Numbered from the stretch's first letter, positions 1-7,265 are shown. The stretch: DNA of 11,158 nt from JAEZFI01 sp044508215 (GCA_044508215.1 JBIQID010000103.1:1-11158), one strand, 5' to 3'. Notes: generated by a model not told the origin, from the sequence alone. Program-made: numbers and translations.

Positions 1-2038
1 AGAGCGTCTCGCGCTTGAACAGGTTCGACACCTGCGGCTCGATGCACTCGTAGCAACCGGCGATCGAGCCGATCGTGGCGGTCGGGGCGATGGCGATCAT
101 CAGGCTGTTCCGCAGCCCCACCTTCGCGATGCGGGCCTTCAGCGCCTCCCACCGCTCGGGCTGCGACGGGGTGGCTCCCCACAGGTCGAACTGCAGCTCG
201 CCCTTCGCCGCGCGGGTCTCGGCGAAGCTCTCGTGCGGTCCGCTCGCCTCGGCGAGGTCGGTGGAGACCGAGAGCGCCCAGAAGTAGATCTCCTCGGCGA
301 TGCGGGTCGACAGGTCGAGCGCCTCGGGCGAGTCGAACGGCAGCCGCAGCTTGAAGAAGGCGTCCTGGAGGCCCATCATCCCGAGCCCCACCGGGCGCCA
401 GCGGCGGTTCGAGGCGCCGGCCTCGGGCGTCGGGTAGTAGTTGATGTCGATCACCCGGTCGAGGAACGGGACGGCGGTGCGGACCACCTCGCCGAGGCGC
501 TCGAAGTCGAAGAACGCTTCGCCGTCGGCCCCGGTGCGGACCATGGCGCCGAGGTTCACCGAGCCGAGGTTGCACACCGCCGTCTCGGCCTGCGAGGTGA
601 CCTCGAGGATCTCGGTGCAGAGGTTCGACAGGTGGATGACGTTCGGCGAGCCGTCCGCCGAGGTGGCGCCGGTCTGGTTGGACTTCTCGTTCGATGCGTC
701 CTTGAACGTCATCCAGCCGTTGCCGGTCTCGGCGAGCGTGCGCATCATCCGGCCGTACAGGGTCCGGGCGGACACCTGCTTCACGTAGAGGCCCGCCGCC
801 TCGGCCTCGAGGTAGGCGTTGCGGAAGTCGTCGCCGTACAGGTCGACGAGGTGCGGCACGACCTTCGGGTCGAACAGCGACCACTGCCAGTCCTTCTCGA
901 CCCGCTCCATGAAGAGGTCGGGGACCCAGTTGGCGAGGTTCAGGTTGTGCGTGCGTCGCGAGCCGTCGCCGGTGTTGTCACGCAGCTCGAGGAACTCCTC
1001 CACGTCGGCGTGCCAGGTCTCGAGGTACACGCACGCCGCGCCCTTGCGGCGCCCGCCCTGGTTCACCGCGGCGACCGAGCTGTCGAGCGTCTTCAGCCAC
1101 GGCACGATGCCGTTCGAGAGGCCGTTGGTGCCGCGGATGAGCGAGTCGCGGCTGCGGATGCGGCTGTAGGAGAGGCCGATGCCCCCGGCGTGCTTCGAGA
1201 GTCGCGCCACGTCCTTGTAGCGGTCGTAGATCGACTCGAGGTCGTCCTGGGGCGAGTCGAGCAGGTAGCAGCTCGACATCTGCGGGTGCGACGTGCCGGA
1301 GTTGAACAGCGTCGGCGAGCTGGGCAGGTAGTCGAGGCTCGAGATCAGCTCGTAGAAGGTGATCGCCTCCTCCGGCGAGGTGGCGAGGCCGCACGCCACC
1401 CGCATGAGGAAGTACTGCGGCGTCTCGATGACGAGGCGGCTCTCGGGGTGGCGCAGCAGGTAGCGGTCGTAGACCGTGCGGAGGCCGAAGAACTCGTACA
1501 GCCAGTTGCGCTCGGGGCGGATCGCGTCGTTCAGCTTCCGGGCGTGCTTCTCGACCATCGCCGCGGTGTCGTCGCCGATGATGCCGACCGACTGGCCGAG
1601 GGCGATCGACTGGCTGAAGGAGTAGACGTCCTGGTGCTGGACCTCCTTGTCGATGATCGTCGCCAGCATCCGGGCGGCGAGCTTCGAGTAGTTCGGCTCC
1701 TCGCTGATGAGGGCGGCGGCGGTGCGGATCGACAGGTTGTCGAGCTCTGTCGTGGTCGAGCCGTCGACGAGGCCGGAGATCGTGCGGGTGGCGACCCGCA
1801 TGATGTCGATGCCGGAGAGCACCGAGCCGTCGGTGTTCGTGGCGCAACGGCTGATCGCCTTGACGATCTTGTCGAGGTTGACCGGCTCGAGGGTGCCGTC
1901 CCGCTTCTGCACCCGCATGTGGGTGCCGGGCGTCTCGCCGTCGATCGCTTCGAGCACCTCGACCTCGGGTCGGGCGTCGGTCACCAGGGTGGGGCGATGC
2001 TCCGATGCGGTCAGGTCCTCGTCGGTCTGGATCGCCAT
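1..2038 (-). CDS. nrdA: Class I ribonucleoside-diphosphate reductase, alpha (large) subunit, 3' end beyond window
   Basis: Reduces ribonucleoside diphosphates to deoxyribonucleotides for DNA synthesis, in a complex with a radical-bearing beta subunit that is not in the window. The frame is open from an ATG at 2038 to the left edge, giving 679 residues of a protein usually about 750-850 long. An N-terminal ATP cone begins near residue 41 (VQKRDG). The redox cysteine pair is Cys257 (SSCYLL) and Cys489 (TAVCNLGSVNL). The catalytic loop NLCTEI gives Asn472, the thiyl-radical Cys474 and Glu476. The substrate phosphate loop is PTATI at 652-656. The missing C-terminus would hold the radical-transfer tyrosine pair and the cysteine tail. 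A strong ribosome site, GAGGGAGA at 2050-2043, precedes the ATG by four bases and fixes the start. The style (GIGLSYSRIRSRDSLIRG, QGGRRKGAA) fits class I NrdA rather than B12-dependent NrdJ. The radical cofactor subclass cannot be told without the beta subunit. Confidence 0.93.
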   Translation of the reverse strand, partial: MAIQTDEDLTASEHRPTLVTDARPEVEVLEAIDGETPGTHMRVQKRDGTLEPVNLDKIVKAISRCATNTDGSVLSGIDIMRVATRTISGLVDGSTTTELDNLSIRTAAALISEEPNYSKLAARMLATIIDKEVQHQDVYSFSQSIALGQSVGIIGDDTAAMVEKHARKLNDAIRPERNWLYEFFGLRTVYDRYLLRHPESRLVIETPQYFLMRVACGLATSPEEAITFYELISSLDYLPSSPTLFNSGTSHPQMSSCYLLDSPQDDLESIYDRYKDVARLSKHAGGIGLSYSRIRSRDSLIRGTNGLSNGIVPWLKTLDSSVAAVNQGGRRKGAACVYLETWHADVEEFLELRDNTGDGSRRTHNLNLANWVPDLFMERVEKDWQWSLFDPKVVPHLVDLYGDDFRNAYLEAEAAGLYVKQVSARTLYGRMMRTLAETGNGWMTFKDASNEKSNQTGATSADGSPNVIHLSNLCTEILEVTSQAETAVCNLGSVNLGAMVRTGADGEAFFDFERLGEVVRTAVPFLDRVIDINYYPTPEAGASNRRWRPVGLGMMGLQDAFFKLRLPFDSPEALDLSTRIAEEIYFWALSVSTDLAEASGPHESFAETRAAKGELQFDLWGATPSQPERWEALKARIAKVGLRNSLMIAIAPTATIGSIAGCYECIEPQVSNLFKRETL

Positions 2039-2108
2039 GATCTCTCCCTCGTGATCGTGAGCAGGGGTAGGTTCCGAACTGCGTGCAGGGGAGGTCGACG
2101 CGACCGCT

Positions 2109-2126
2109 GACCGGCTTTCGCCGGCC
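2109..2126 (-). promoter_or_regulatory. GAAA-tetraloop hairpin in the nrd leader
   Basis: On the minus strand GGCCGGC and GCCGGTC pair across a GAAA tetraloop, a GNRA type. The stem has 7 bp including one G.U pair that would be A.C on the other strand. A perfect 12-base palindrome GACGGCGCCGTC (2132-2143) lies just upstream. The hairpin is about 70 nt before the start codon and leaves the ribosome site free. No B12 box or other known riboswitch core was recognised. Confidence 0.4.
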
Positions 2127-2157
2127 GCCGCGACGGCGCCGTCTTCCCCCCGCTGAT

Positions 2158-2181
2158 CCCATCGCCGCTGCCGGCGACGGG
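2158..2181 (-). promoter_or_regulatory. 5'-terminal stem-loop of the nrd leader RNA
   Basis: On the minus strand CCCGTCGCCG pairs with CGGCGATGGG across a GCAG loop, a 10-bp stem with one G.U pair. The complementary strand would have an A.C mismatch at that pair, so the fold favours the nrd transcript. The stem begins almost at the predicted transcription start. It may protect the 5' end of the mRNA or be part of a leader regulator. Confidence 0.45.
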
Positions 2182-2183
2182 CC

Positions 2184-2213
2184 TGTAATTACACCCCTGA
2201 AACTACACCGTGT
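2184..2213. promoter_or_regulatory. Candidate operator: two dyads over the nrd -10 and -35
   Basis: TGTAATTACA (2184-2193) is a perfect 10-base palindrome covering the -10. ACACcGTGT (2205-2213) is a 4+4 inverted repeat overlapping the -35. Their centres are about 20.5 bases apart, close to two helical turns, so a dimeric repressor could contact both from one face. NrdR is the expected regulator of ribonucleotide reductase. Neither dyad matches the known 16-base NrdR box well, and NrdR boxes usually lie about 31 bases apart, so the regulator is left open. Confidence 0.35.
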
Positions 2214-2216
2214 CAA
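2188..2216 (-). promoter_or_regulatory. Near-consensus sigma-70 promoter for the ribonucleotide reductase gene
   Basis: On the minus strand a perfect -35 TTGACA (2216-2211) is followed after exactly 17 bases by TGTAAT (2193-2188), five of six matches to TATAAT. This is unusually AT-rich and well matched for such GC-rich DNA. Transcription would start near 2182-2180, leaving a leader of about 143 nt before the ATG at 2038. No comparably good promoter is visible for the divergent Nudix gene. Confidence 0.7.
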
Positions 2217-2271
2217 CCGCTCCCCGAGGGACCCCCTCCCCCCGGCGACCGGAAGGCGGCAGACTCGCCGC

Positions 2272-3084
2272 ATGCACCAGCCGAGACAGCCCGACCTCCC
2301 TCCCGAACCCGAGGTCACGGTGCCCGTCGACCAGTCCGGGGACGCGCCGGCGGCGGTGGCTGCCGCCACGGTGGTGGTCGCCCGCGACGGCTCAGCGGGC
2401 CTCGAGGTGCTGCTCCTCCAGCGCCACCGGGACCTCTCGTTCGCCGGCGGAGCGTGGGTCTTCCCGGGCGGGCGCGTGGACCCGGCCGACTTCGGCCCGG
2501 ACGGCCCCGGACACACAGGCGGCCCCGGCGACCCAGGCCGCCGCGACGGCCCCGGCAGCCCGGGGCTGACGGACGCCGAGCGCACCGCTGCGATCCGCGA
2601 ATGTGCGGAGGAGGCCGGGATCGCCCTCGATCCCGCCACCCTCCACCGGTGGTCCCACTGGACGCCTCCGCTGCGTCAGGGGAAGCGGTTCTCGACCGCC
2701 TTCTTCGTGGCGGGAGCGCCCGACGACCTCGACGGGGTCACGATCGACGAGACCGAGATCGTCGCCCACCGGTGGTCTGCGCCCGCCGCGGCGCTCGAGG
2801 ACCAGGCCGCCGGCTCCCTGGTCCTCACCCCGCCCACGTTCATCACGCTCGTGCAGCTCTCGCAGCACACGGGCCTCGACGACCTGCTGCGCGCTGCGCC
2901 GTCACGCCCGGTGGAGCACTTCACGACGCGCATCGCCATCGAGGGCGACGCCGTGTGCGCGCTGTACCACGGCGACGTCGCGTACGAATCCCTCGACCTG
3001 TCGGCCGACGGCCCGCGCCACCGGCTCCAGATGGCGCCGGGCCCATGGCGCTACACCCGCGACCCCGCCACCCTTCCCGGCTGA
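2272..3084 (+). CDS. Nudix hydrolase, NUDT19-like (possible CoA/acyl-CoA diphosphatase)
   Basis: A 270-residue Nudix hydrolase, a family that cleaves nucleoside diphosphate linkages using Mg2+ bound by the Nudix-box glutamates. The core reads FPGGRVD at 64-70 and REcAEEAGI at 109-117, with Glu110, Glu113 and Glu114 as metal ligands. About 40 residues separate the two halves, whereas a classic box is 23 residues in all. A long insertion here is typical of NUDT19-type peroxisomal CoA diphosphatases, so a CoA or acyl-CoA substrate is likely by family and untested here. The insertion holds a GPGxxG repeat. The ATG at 2272 was chosen because the N-terminus then leads directly into the Nudix strand (AAVAAATVVVARD). 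Its ribosome site is weak, with GGAAGG about 15 bases upstream. The frame is open further upstream to 2083, but that would overlap the nrd promoter. The gene is divergent from nrdA and convergent with the DUF2231 gene. Confidence 0.85.
   Translation: MHQPRQPDLPPEPEVTVPVDQSGDAPAAVAAATVVVARDGSAGLEVLLLQRHRDLSFAGGAWVFPGGRVDPADFGPDGPGHTGGPGDPGRRDGPGSPGLTDAERTAAIRECAEEAGIALDPATLHRWSHWTPPLRQGKRFSTAFFVAGAPDDLDGVTIDETEIVAHRWSAPAAALEDQAAGSLVLTPPTFITLVQLSQHTGLDDLLRAAPSRPVEHFTTRIAIEGDAVCALYHGDVAYESLDLSADGPRHRLQMAPGPWRYTRDPATLPG
2503..2565 (+). repeat. Imperfect 18-base tandem repeat encoding GPGxxG inside the Nudix box
   Basis: Three in-frame 18-base units begin GGCCCCGG, at 2503-2520, 2521-2538 and 2548-2565, with a 9-base break (2539-2547, Arg-Arg-Asp) before the last. 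They encode GPGHTG, GPGDPG and GPGSPG, residues 78-98 of the Nudix protein. The collagen-like stretch is likely a disordered loop between the two halves of the Nudix motif. Confidence 0.75.
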
Positions 3085-3110
3085 CGGCCCCTCGGGCCTC
3101 GGGGTCAGCC
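3079..3110. terminator. Shared hairpin at the convergent gene ends, carrying both stop codons
   Basis: GGCTGAC (3079-3085) and GTCAGCC (3104-3110) are perfect inverted repeats. Inside them CCC (3088-3090) can pair with GGG (3101-3103), leaving a GG bulge and a 10-base loop. An alternative inner stem is GGCCC/GGGCC at 3086-3098. The Nudix TGA (3082-3084) lies in the left arm and the TGA of the minus-strand gene (3107-3105) in the right arm. Only 20 bases separate the genes. There is no U-tract, so it could be a weak bidirectional terminator or a barrier to read-through. Confidence 0.5.
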
Positions 3111-3953
3111 GCCCATCAGGTTCACGGAGCGGACGTCCTCTGGGTGGAACACCGGCTCGGAGCTGCCTCCCGCGGCCACGAGCAGACCCTGGTCGACCAT
3201 GGCCCGCACCTGCTCCGGCGGCACGTGGAGCATCTCGGATGCCTGCGCCAGGTCGATCAGCTCCTCGCGGCCGTCGTGGCCGTCGCGGCCGGAGCCCGAC
3301 CGGTGCTGGTCCTGGGCGTGCCCGCCGCGGATGCCGGTCCCGACCTTCCGCCCCATCGACAGATGGCCGCCGAGGTAGCCGGTGATCCAGCCGCCGAGGC
3401 CGCCGGCCAGGCCCCAGAGGACGCCGGCGAAGTGGTGGCCGCGACGCCGGGAGACCCACGACCGCAGGTAGAGCACGGCGACCATGCCGTTCCCGGCGGC
3501 GTGCGCTGCCGCCACGCGTCGGAGGCGGCGGTCCTCGATCGTGGGGAACTCGGCGAGCCCGGCGGCCACCGTCGGCACCGTGGCCAGGAGGCCGAGGCCC
3601 ACCAGGCGCTGCGACGCGGCGCGGCTCGAGCGGCCGCCGACGAGGTCCAACAGGCCCGACGACAGCCAGCAGCCCATCGGGAAGTCGGTGAGGAGCGGGT
3701 GGAGGGCGTGACCCAGCCAGTCCCCGCGGAGCGCGGAGCCCGCAGCCCCCTCCGCCAGCGGCGCGGTGACCCCGTCCAGCGCCTCGGCCACCTGGTCGAG
3801 GCGCTCGTCGTCCTCCACGCGCTCCATGGCGTCCGCCATGGTCGAACCGGCCTGCATCATCGCCTGCTGCGCGTCGACGGCACCGTCGCCGGACGTGCCG
3901 GAGGGCATGGTGCCCTCCTGGGGCGTGGTCATCGGGCTCTCGTAGTGCGACAT
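3105..3953 (-). CDS. DUF2231-type membrane protein with C-terminal helix-turn-helix-like domain
   Basis: A 282-residue protein in three parts. Residues 1-75 are soluble, with a short acidic helix (about 40-60). Residues 79-200 are a DUF2231-type membrane region marked by WLGHALHPLLTDFP (79-92), about four hydrophobic segments (near 92-105, 116-134, 147-165 and 173-195) and a closing GGHLSMG motif (195-201). After a His/Asp/Gly-rich linker, residues 230-276 resemble a MerR/excisionase helix-turn-helix (LIDLAQASEMLHVPPEQVRA, then DQGLL and FHPEDV). In related actinobacterial proteins this membrane module usually precedes a Rieske 2Fe-2S domain; no Rieske cysteine/histidine motif is present here. 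The ATG at 3953 has a strong ribosome site, GGGAGG, six bases upstream. The role is unknown; a membrane-tethered regulator is inference. The 128 bases up to ileS hold both genes' start signals and no T-box. A GGGTAA at 3991-3986 could be a stress-sigma -10, but no matching -35 was found. Confidence 0.75.
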   Translation of the reverse strand: MSHYESPMTTPQEGTMPSGTSGDGAVDAQQAMMQAGSTMADAMERVEDDERLDQVAEALDGVTAPLAEGAAGSALRGDWLGHALHPLLTDFPMGCWLSSGLLDLVGGRSSRAASQRLVGLGLLATVPTVAAGLAEFPTIEDRRLRRVAAAHAAGNGMVAVLYLRSWVSRRRGHHFAGVLWGLAGGLGGWITGYLGGHLSMGRKVGTGIRGGHAQDQHRSGSGRDGHDGREELIDLAQASEMLHVPPEQVRAMVDQGLLVAAGGSSEPVFHPEDVRSVNLMGG

Positions 3954-4081
3954 GTGGACCTCCCGGTGCGTGCTCGGGACGTCTCTTACCCACATCTGGC
4001 CGAGGAGCGACGATCGGTAGGCTGGGTCGGCCGCGCCGCCCGAACCCGGGCTGCCAGGACCACCACGACGGATCGAGAGCC

Positions 4082-7000
4082 GTGAGCGACGCCCCCCAGC
4101 CCCCCTACCCCGACGTCCCCTCCCGTCCGGACCTGCCCGCGATCGAGCGGGCGATCCTGGCGCGCTGGGACGAGGAGGGCACCTTCGAGCGCTCGGTCGA
4201 GCAACGTCCGGCCACGGGGCCCGACGGCGAGAACCAGGAGTACGTCTTCTACGACGGGCCACCGTTCGCGAACGGTCTCCCCCACTACGGCCACCTGCTC
4301 ACGGGCTACGTGAAGGACGTGGTGCCCCGCTACCAGACGATGCGGGGCCATCGGGTCGAGCGTCGCTTCGGCTGGGACTGCCACGGGCTCCCAGCCGAGA
4401 TGCAGACCGAGAAGGAGCTGGGCGTCTCGGGCCGTGCCGAGATCACCGAGTACGGCATCGACCGCTTCAACGACGCGTGCCGCACCAGCGTGCTGCGCTT
4501 CACCGCCGAGTGGGAGCGCTACGTCCACCGCCAGGCCCGCTGGGTGGACTTCGAGAACGACTACAAGACGCTCGACCTCACCTACATGGAGTCGGTCATC
4601 TGGGCGTTCAAGACCCTGTGGGACAAGGGCCTCGTCTACGAGGCCAACCGGGTGATGCCGTACTCGTGGGGCGCCCAGACGCCGCTCTCGAACTTCGAGA
4701 TCCGCATCGACGACGCCACCCGGCCCCGCCAGGACCCTGCCCTGACCGTCGGCTTCGACCTGCTGCCCCGCGAGGGCGACCCGGGCCCGCTGCGGGTCCT
4801 CGCCTGGACGACCACCCCGTGGACCCTCCCCGCGAACCTCGCGCTGGCCGTGGGCCCCGACCTCGACTACGACCTCGTACGCCTCGGCGACCTGGTGTAC
4901 GTGATCGGCTCGGCCGTCCGCGAGCGCTACGAGGCCGAGCTGGGCGAGGGCGAGGTGGTGGGCACCGTTCGCGGCACCGACCTGGTCGGCCGCGAGTACA
5001 CGCCGCTCCTCCCCTACTTCGCCGGGCGACCCAACTCGTTCGTGGTGCTCGCCGCCGACTTCGTCGACACCGAAGAGGGCACCGGGGTCGTGCACATCGC
5101 TCCCGGCCACGGCGAGGACGACCAGAAGGTCGGCGAGGCCGCCGGCATCGAGCTGGTCTCACCGGTCGACGACGCCGGCGCGTACACCGCCGAGATCGCC
5201 GACTGGGAGGGCATCAACGTCTTCGACGCCAACCCGCTCGTGATCCGGCACCTGAAGGACCGCGGCGTGGTGCTCCGCCACGAGACCTACGACCACAACT
5301 ATCCGCACTGCTGGCGCACCGACACGCCGATCATCTACAAGGCCGTCCCCAGCTGGTACGTGCGGGTCACCGAGTTCCGCGACCGCCTCGTCGAGGTCAA
5401 CCAGGAGATCAACTGGATCCCGTCGCACGTCCGCGACGGCCAGTTCGGCCGCTGGCTCGAGGGCGCCCGCGACTGGTCGATCTCCCGCAACCGCTTCTGG
5501 GGTTCGCCGATCCCGGTGTGGCGCAGCGACGACCCGGCCCACCCCCGTGTCGACGTCTACGGCTCGCTCGACGAGATCGAGCGCGACTTCGGCGTGCGCC
5601 CCACCGACCTGCACCGGCCCCAGGTCGACGAGCTGGTGCGCCCGAACCCCGACGACCCCACCGGCCGCTCGATGATGCGGCGGGTGCCCGAGGTGCTCGA
5701 CTGCTGGTTCGAGTCGGGTTCGATGCCGTTCGCGCAGGTGCACTACCCGTTCGACAACAAGGACTGGTTCGACGACCACTCCCCCGCCGACTTCATCGTC
5801 GAGTACATCGCCCAGACCCGCGGCTGGTTCTACACGCTGCACGTGCTGGGCGTCGCGCTGTTCGACCGGCCGGCGTTCCGCAACGTGATCTGCCACGGCG
5901 TGGTGCTCGACCACGAGGGCCGCAAGCTCTCGAAGAAGCTGCGGAACTACCCGGACCCCGAGGACGTCTTCGAGACGATCGGCTCCGACCCGCTCCGCTG
6001 GTACCTGATGAGCTCGCCGATCCTCCGTGGCGGCGACCTGCGCATCGCCGCCGACGGGTCCGGCATCGCGGACGTGGTCCGGCTGGTGGTCAACCCGATC
6101 TGGAACGCGTACTCGTTCTTCTGCCGCTACGCGAACGCGGACGGCTACCGGGCGACGTTCCGCACCGACGCGTCGTCGGTGCTCGACCGGTACATCCTGG
6201 CGAAGACCCGCGAGCTGGTTGAGGCCGTCACGGAGCGGATGGACGCCTACGACATCGCCGGTGCGTGCAACCAGGTCACGTCGTACCTCGACGCGCTGAC
6301 CAACTGGTACATCCGCCGCAGCCGCGACCGCTTCTGGGCGACCACCCCCGGGCGCGACGACGGGCCGGGCGTGCTCACCGACGACCAGCGCGACGCCTAC
6401 GACACGCTCTACACGGTGCTCGTGGTGCTCTCACGCACCGCCGCGCCGCTGCTGCCGCTCGTCACCGAGGAGATCCACGTGGGGCTCACCGGCGGGAGCG
6501 TGCACCTCGAGGACTGGCCCGATGCATCGGTGCTGCCCTCCGATCCCGAGCTCGTCGCGGGCATGGACCACGGCCGTGCCGTGTGCTCTGCCGCGCTGTC
6601 GCTACGCGAGGACCGTGGCCTGCGGGTCCGCCTGCCGCTCCAGCGGCTGACGATCGCTGGGCCCAGCTCGGCAGCGCTCGAGCAGCTCGGCCCGCTCCTC
6701 GCCGACGAGCTGAACGTCCGGAACGTCGAGCTGATCGACGATGCCAGTGCGCTCGGCACCCACGTGCTCCGGCCCAACGCGAAGGTGCTGGGCCCGCGCC
6801 TCGGCAAGGACGTCCAGAAGGTGATCGCCGCGGCGAAGGCCGGCGAGTGGACCCTCGAGGACGACGGCACCGTGACCGTCGCGGGCCACGTGCTGGGCGA
6901 GGGCGACTTCGAGCTGGCGCTGCAGCCTGCCGAGGGCCGCGCCGCCACAGGCGTTCGGATGCTCGACCCCGAGGGGCGCACCATGGACCTGGGGCTCGTG

Positions 7001-7261
7001 GTGGACCTCGACACGGAGGTCACGCCCGAGCTGGAGGCCGAGGGGCGGGCCCGCGACGTGATCCGCCAGATCCAGGCCGCCCGCAAGGAGGCGGATCTGC
7101 ACGTGTCCGACCGGATCCACCTCACGCTGGCGCTGCCGACCGAGTCCGCCGACGCGGTGCGAGCGCACGAGGCGACCGTCAAGGCTGCGGTGCTGGCCAC
7201 CGAGGTCAGCTACGCGGATCCCGCCGAGGGCGTCCCGGCGGTGTCGATCACCCGCGCCTGA
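4082..7261 (+). CDS. ileS: Isoleucyl-tRNA synthetase, type 2
   Basis: Charges tRNA-Ile with isoleucine in the cytoplasm and hydrolyses mischarged valine. At 1059 residues it has the usual length. Class I signatures are HYGH (HIGH motif, 68-71) and KLSKK (KMSKS loop, 615-619). The CP1 editing domain has the threonine-rich TTTPWTLPAN (from 243) and GTGVVHIAPGHGEDD (333-347), where His338 and Asp347 match the editing histidine and aspartate of the E. coli enzyme. CWFESGSMPF and LRNYPDPEDVF are typical of the eukaryote-like type 2 branch, which tolerates mupirocin better than type 1. The HIGH motif is in canonical order, so the swapped motif reported for hyper-resistant enzymes is absent. An anticodon-binding domain follows, and no C-terminal zinc-finger cysteines are seen. 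The start is GTG 4082, which directly precedes SDAPQPPYPDVPSRPDLPAIE. The ribosome site is weak (CGAGAG). A possible -10 TAGGCT lies at 4018-4023 without a good -35. Confidence 0.97.
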   Translation: MSDAPQPPYPDVPSRPDLPAIERAILARWDEEGTFERSVEQRPATGPDGENQEYVFYDGPPFANGLPHYGHLLTGYVKDVVPRYQTMRGHRVERRFGWDCHGLPAEMQTEKELGVSGRAEITEYGIDRFNDACRTSVLRFTAEWERYVHRQARWVDFENDYKTLDLTYMESVIWAFKTLWDKGLVYEANRVMPYSWGAQTPLSNFEIRIDDATRPRQDPALTVGFDLLPREGDPGPLRVLAWTTTPWTLPANLALAVGPDLDYDLVRLGDLVYVIGSAVRERYEAELGEGEVVGTVRGTDLVGREYTPLLPYFAGRPNSFVVLAADFVDTEEGTGVVHIAPGHGEDDQKVGEAAGIELVSPVDDAGAYTAEIADWEGINVFDANPLVIRHLKDRGVVLRHETYDHNYPHCWRTDTPIIYKAVPSWYVRVTEFRDRLVEVNQEINWIPSHVRDGQFGRWLEGARDWSISRNRFWGSPIPVWRSDDPAHPRVDVYGSLDEIERDFGVRPTDLHRPQVDELVRPNPDDPTGRSMMRRVPEVLDCWFESGSMPFAQVHYPFDNKDWFDDHSPADFIVEYIAQTRGWFYTLHVLGVALFDRPAFRNVICHGVVLDHEGRKLSKKLRNYPDPEDVFETIGSDPLRWYLMSSPILRGGDLRIAADGSGIADVVRLVVNPIWNAYSFFCRYANADGYRATFRTDASSVLDRYILAKTRELVEAVTERMDAYDIAGACNQVTSYLDALTNWYIRRSRDRFWATTPGRDDGPGVLTDDQRDAYDTLYTVLVVLSRTAAPLLPLVTEEIHVGLTGGSVHLEDWPDASVLPSDPELVAGMDHGRAVCSAALSLREDRGLRVRLPLQRLTIAGPSSAALEQLGPLLADELNVRNVELIDDASALGTHVLRPNAKVLGPRLGKDVQKVIAAAKAGEWTLEDDGTVTVAGHVLGEGDFELALQPAEGRAATGVRMLDPEGRTMDLGLVVDLDTEVTPELEAEGRARDVIRQIQAARKEADLHVSDRIHLTLALPTESADAVRAHEATVKAAVLATEVSYADPAEGVPAVSITRA

Positions 7262-7265
7262 CCCG

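Noticed and set aside
2071..2079. GTTCcGAAC dyad near the nrd start, LexA-like
   Set aside because: The half-sites are in the reverse order and spacing of the actinobacterial LexA box (GAAC-N4-GTTC).
233..2110. Long open frame on the plus strand (625 codons) opposite the ribonucleotide reductase gene
   Set aside because: It is antisense to a gene with all the catalytic motifs of NrdA and has the Arg/Val/Asp-heavy make-up of a shadow frame in GC-rich DNA.
2039..2181. Cobalamin riboswitch in the nrd leader
   Set aside because: The leader is too short and has no B12-box-like sequence; the hairpins differ from that fold.
2200..2215. Canonical NrdR box at the nrd promoter
   Set aside because: The best 16-base match agrees at only about ten positions and no second box is found at the expected distance.
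2083..2271. Upstream extension of the Nudix gene to an ATG at 2083
   Set aside because: The added 63 residues are low complexity, and the frame would run through the nrd promoter and leader hairpins.
978..2639. Long minus-strand open frame (553 codons) crossing the nrd leader and the nrdA start
   Set aside because: It overlaps nrdA in another frame, has an Arg/Pro-rich random composition and no ribosome site. Its internal ATG at about 2162 in the leader was considered as a leader peptide and dropped for the same reasons.
3824..3841. CCATGGC/GCCATGG inverted repeat
   Set aside because: A 7-bp stem inside coding sequence of the DUF2231 gene, plausible by chance; no regulatory context.
3954..4081. 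T-box riboswitch upstream of ileS, as found in some actinobacteria
   Set aside because: The 128-base region has no T-box sequence and is short for a T-box with specifier stem.
3954..4262. N-terminal extension of the DUF2231 protein into the ileS region
   Set aside because: It would overlap the start of ileS on the other strand and is Arg/Pro-rich; the ATG at 3953 has a strong ribosome site.
3986..5110. Minus-strand open frame (374 codons) opposite ileS
   Set aside because: Shadow of ileS; no recognisable domain and composition typical of antisense GC-rich sequence.
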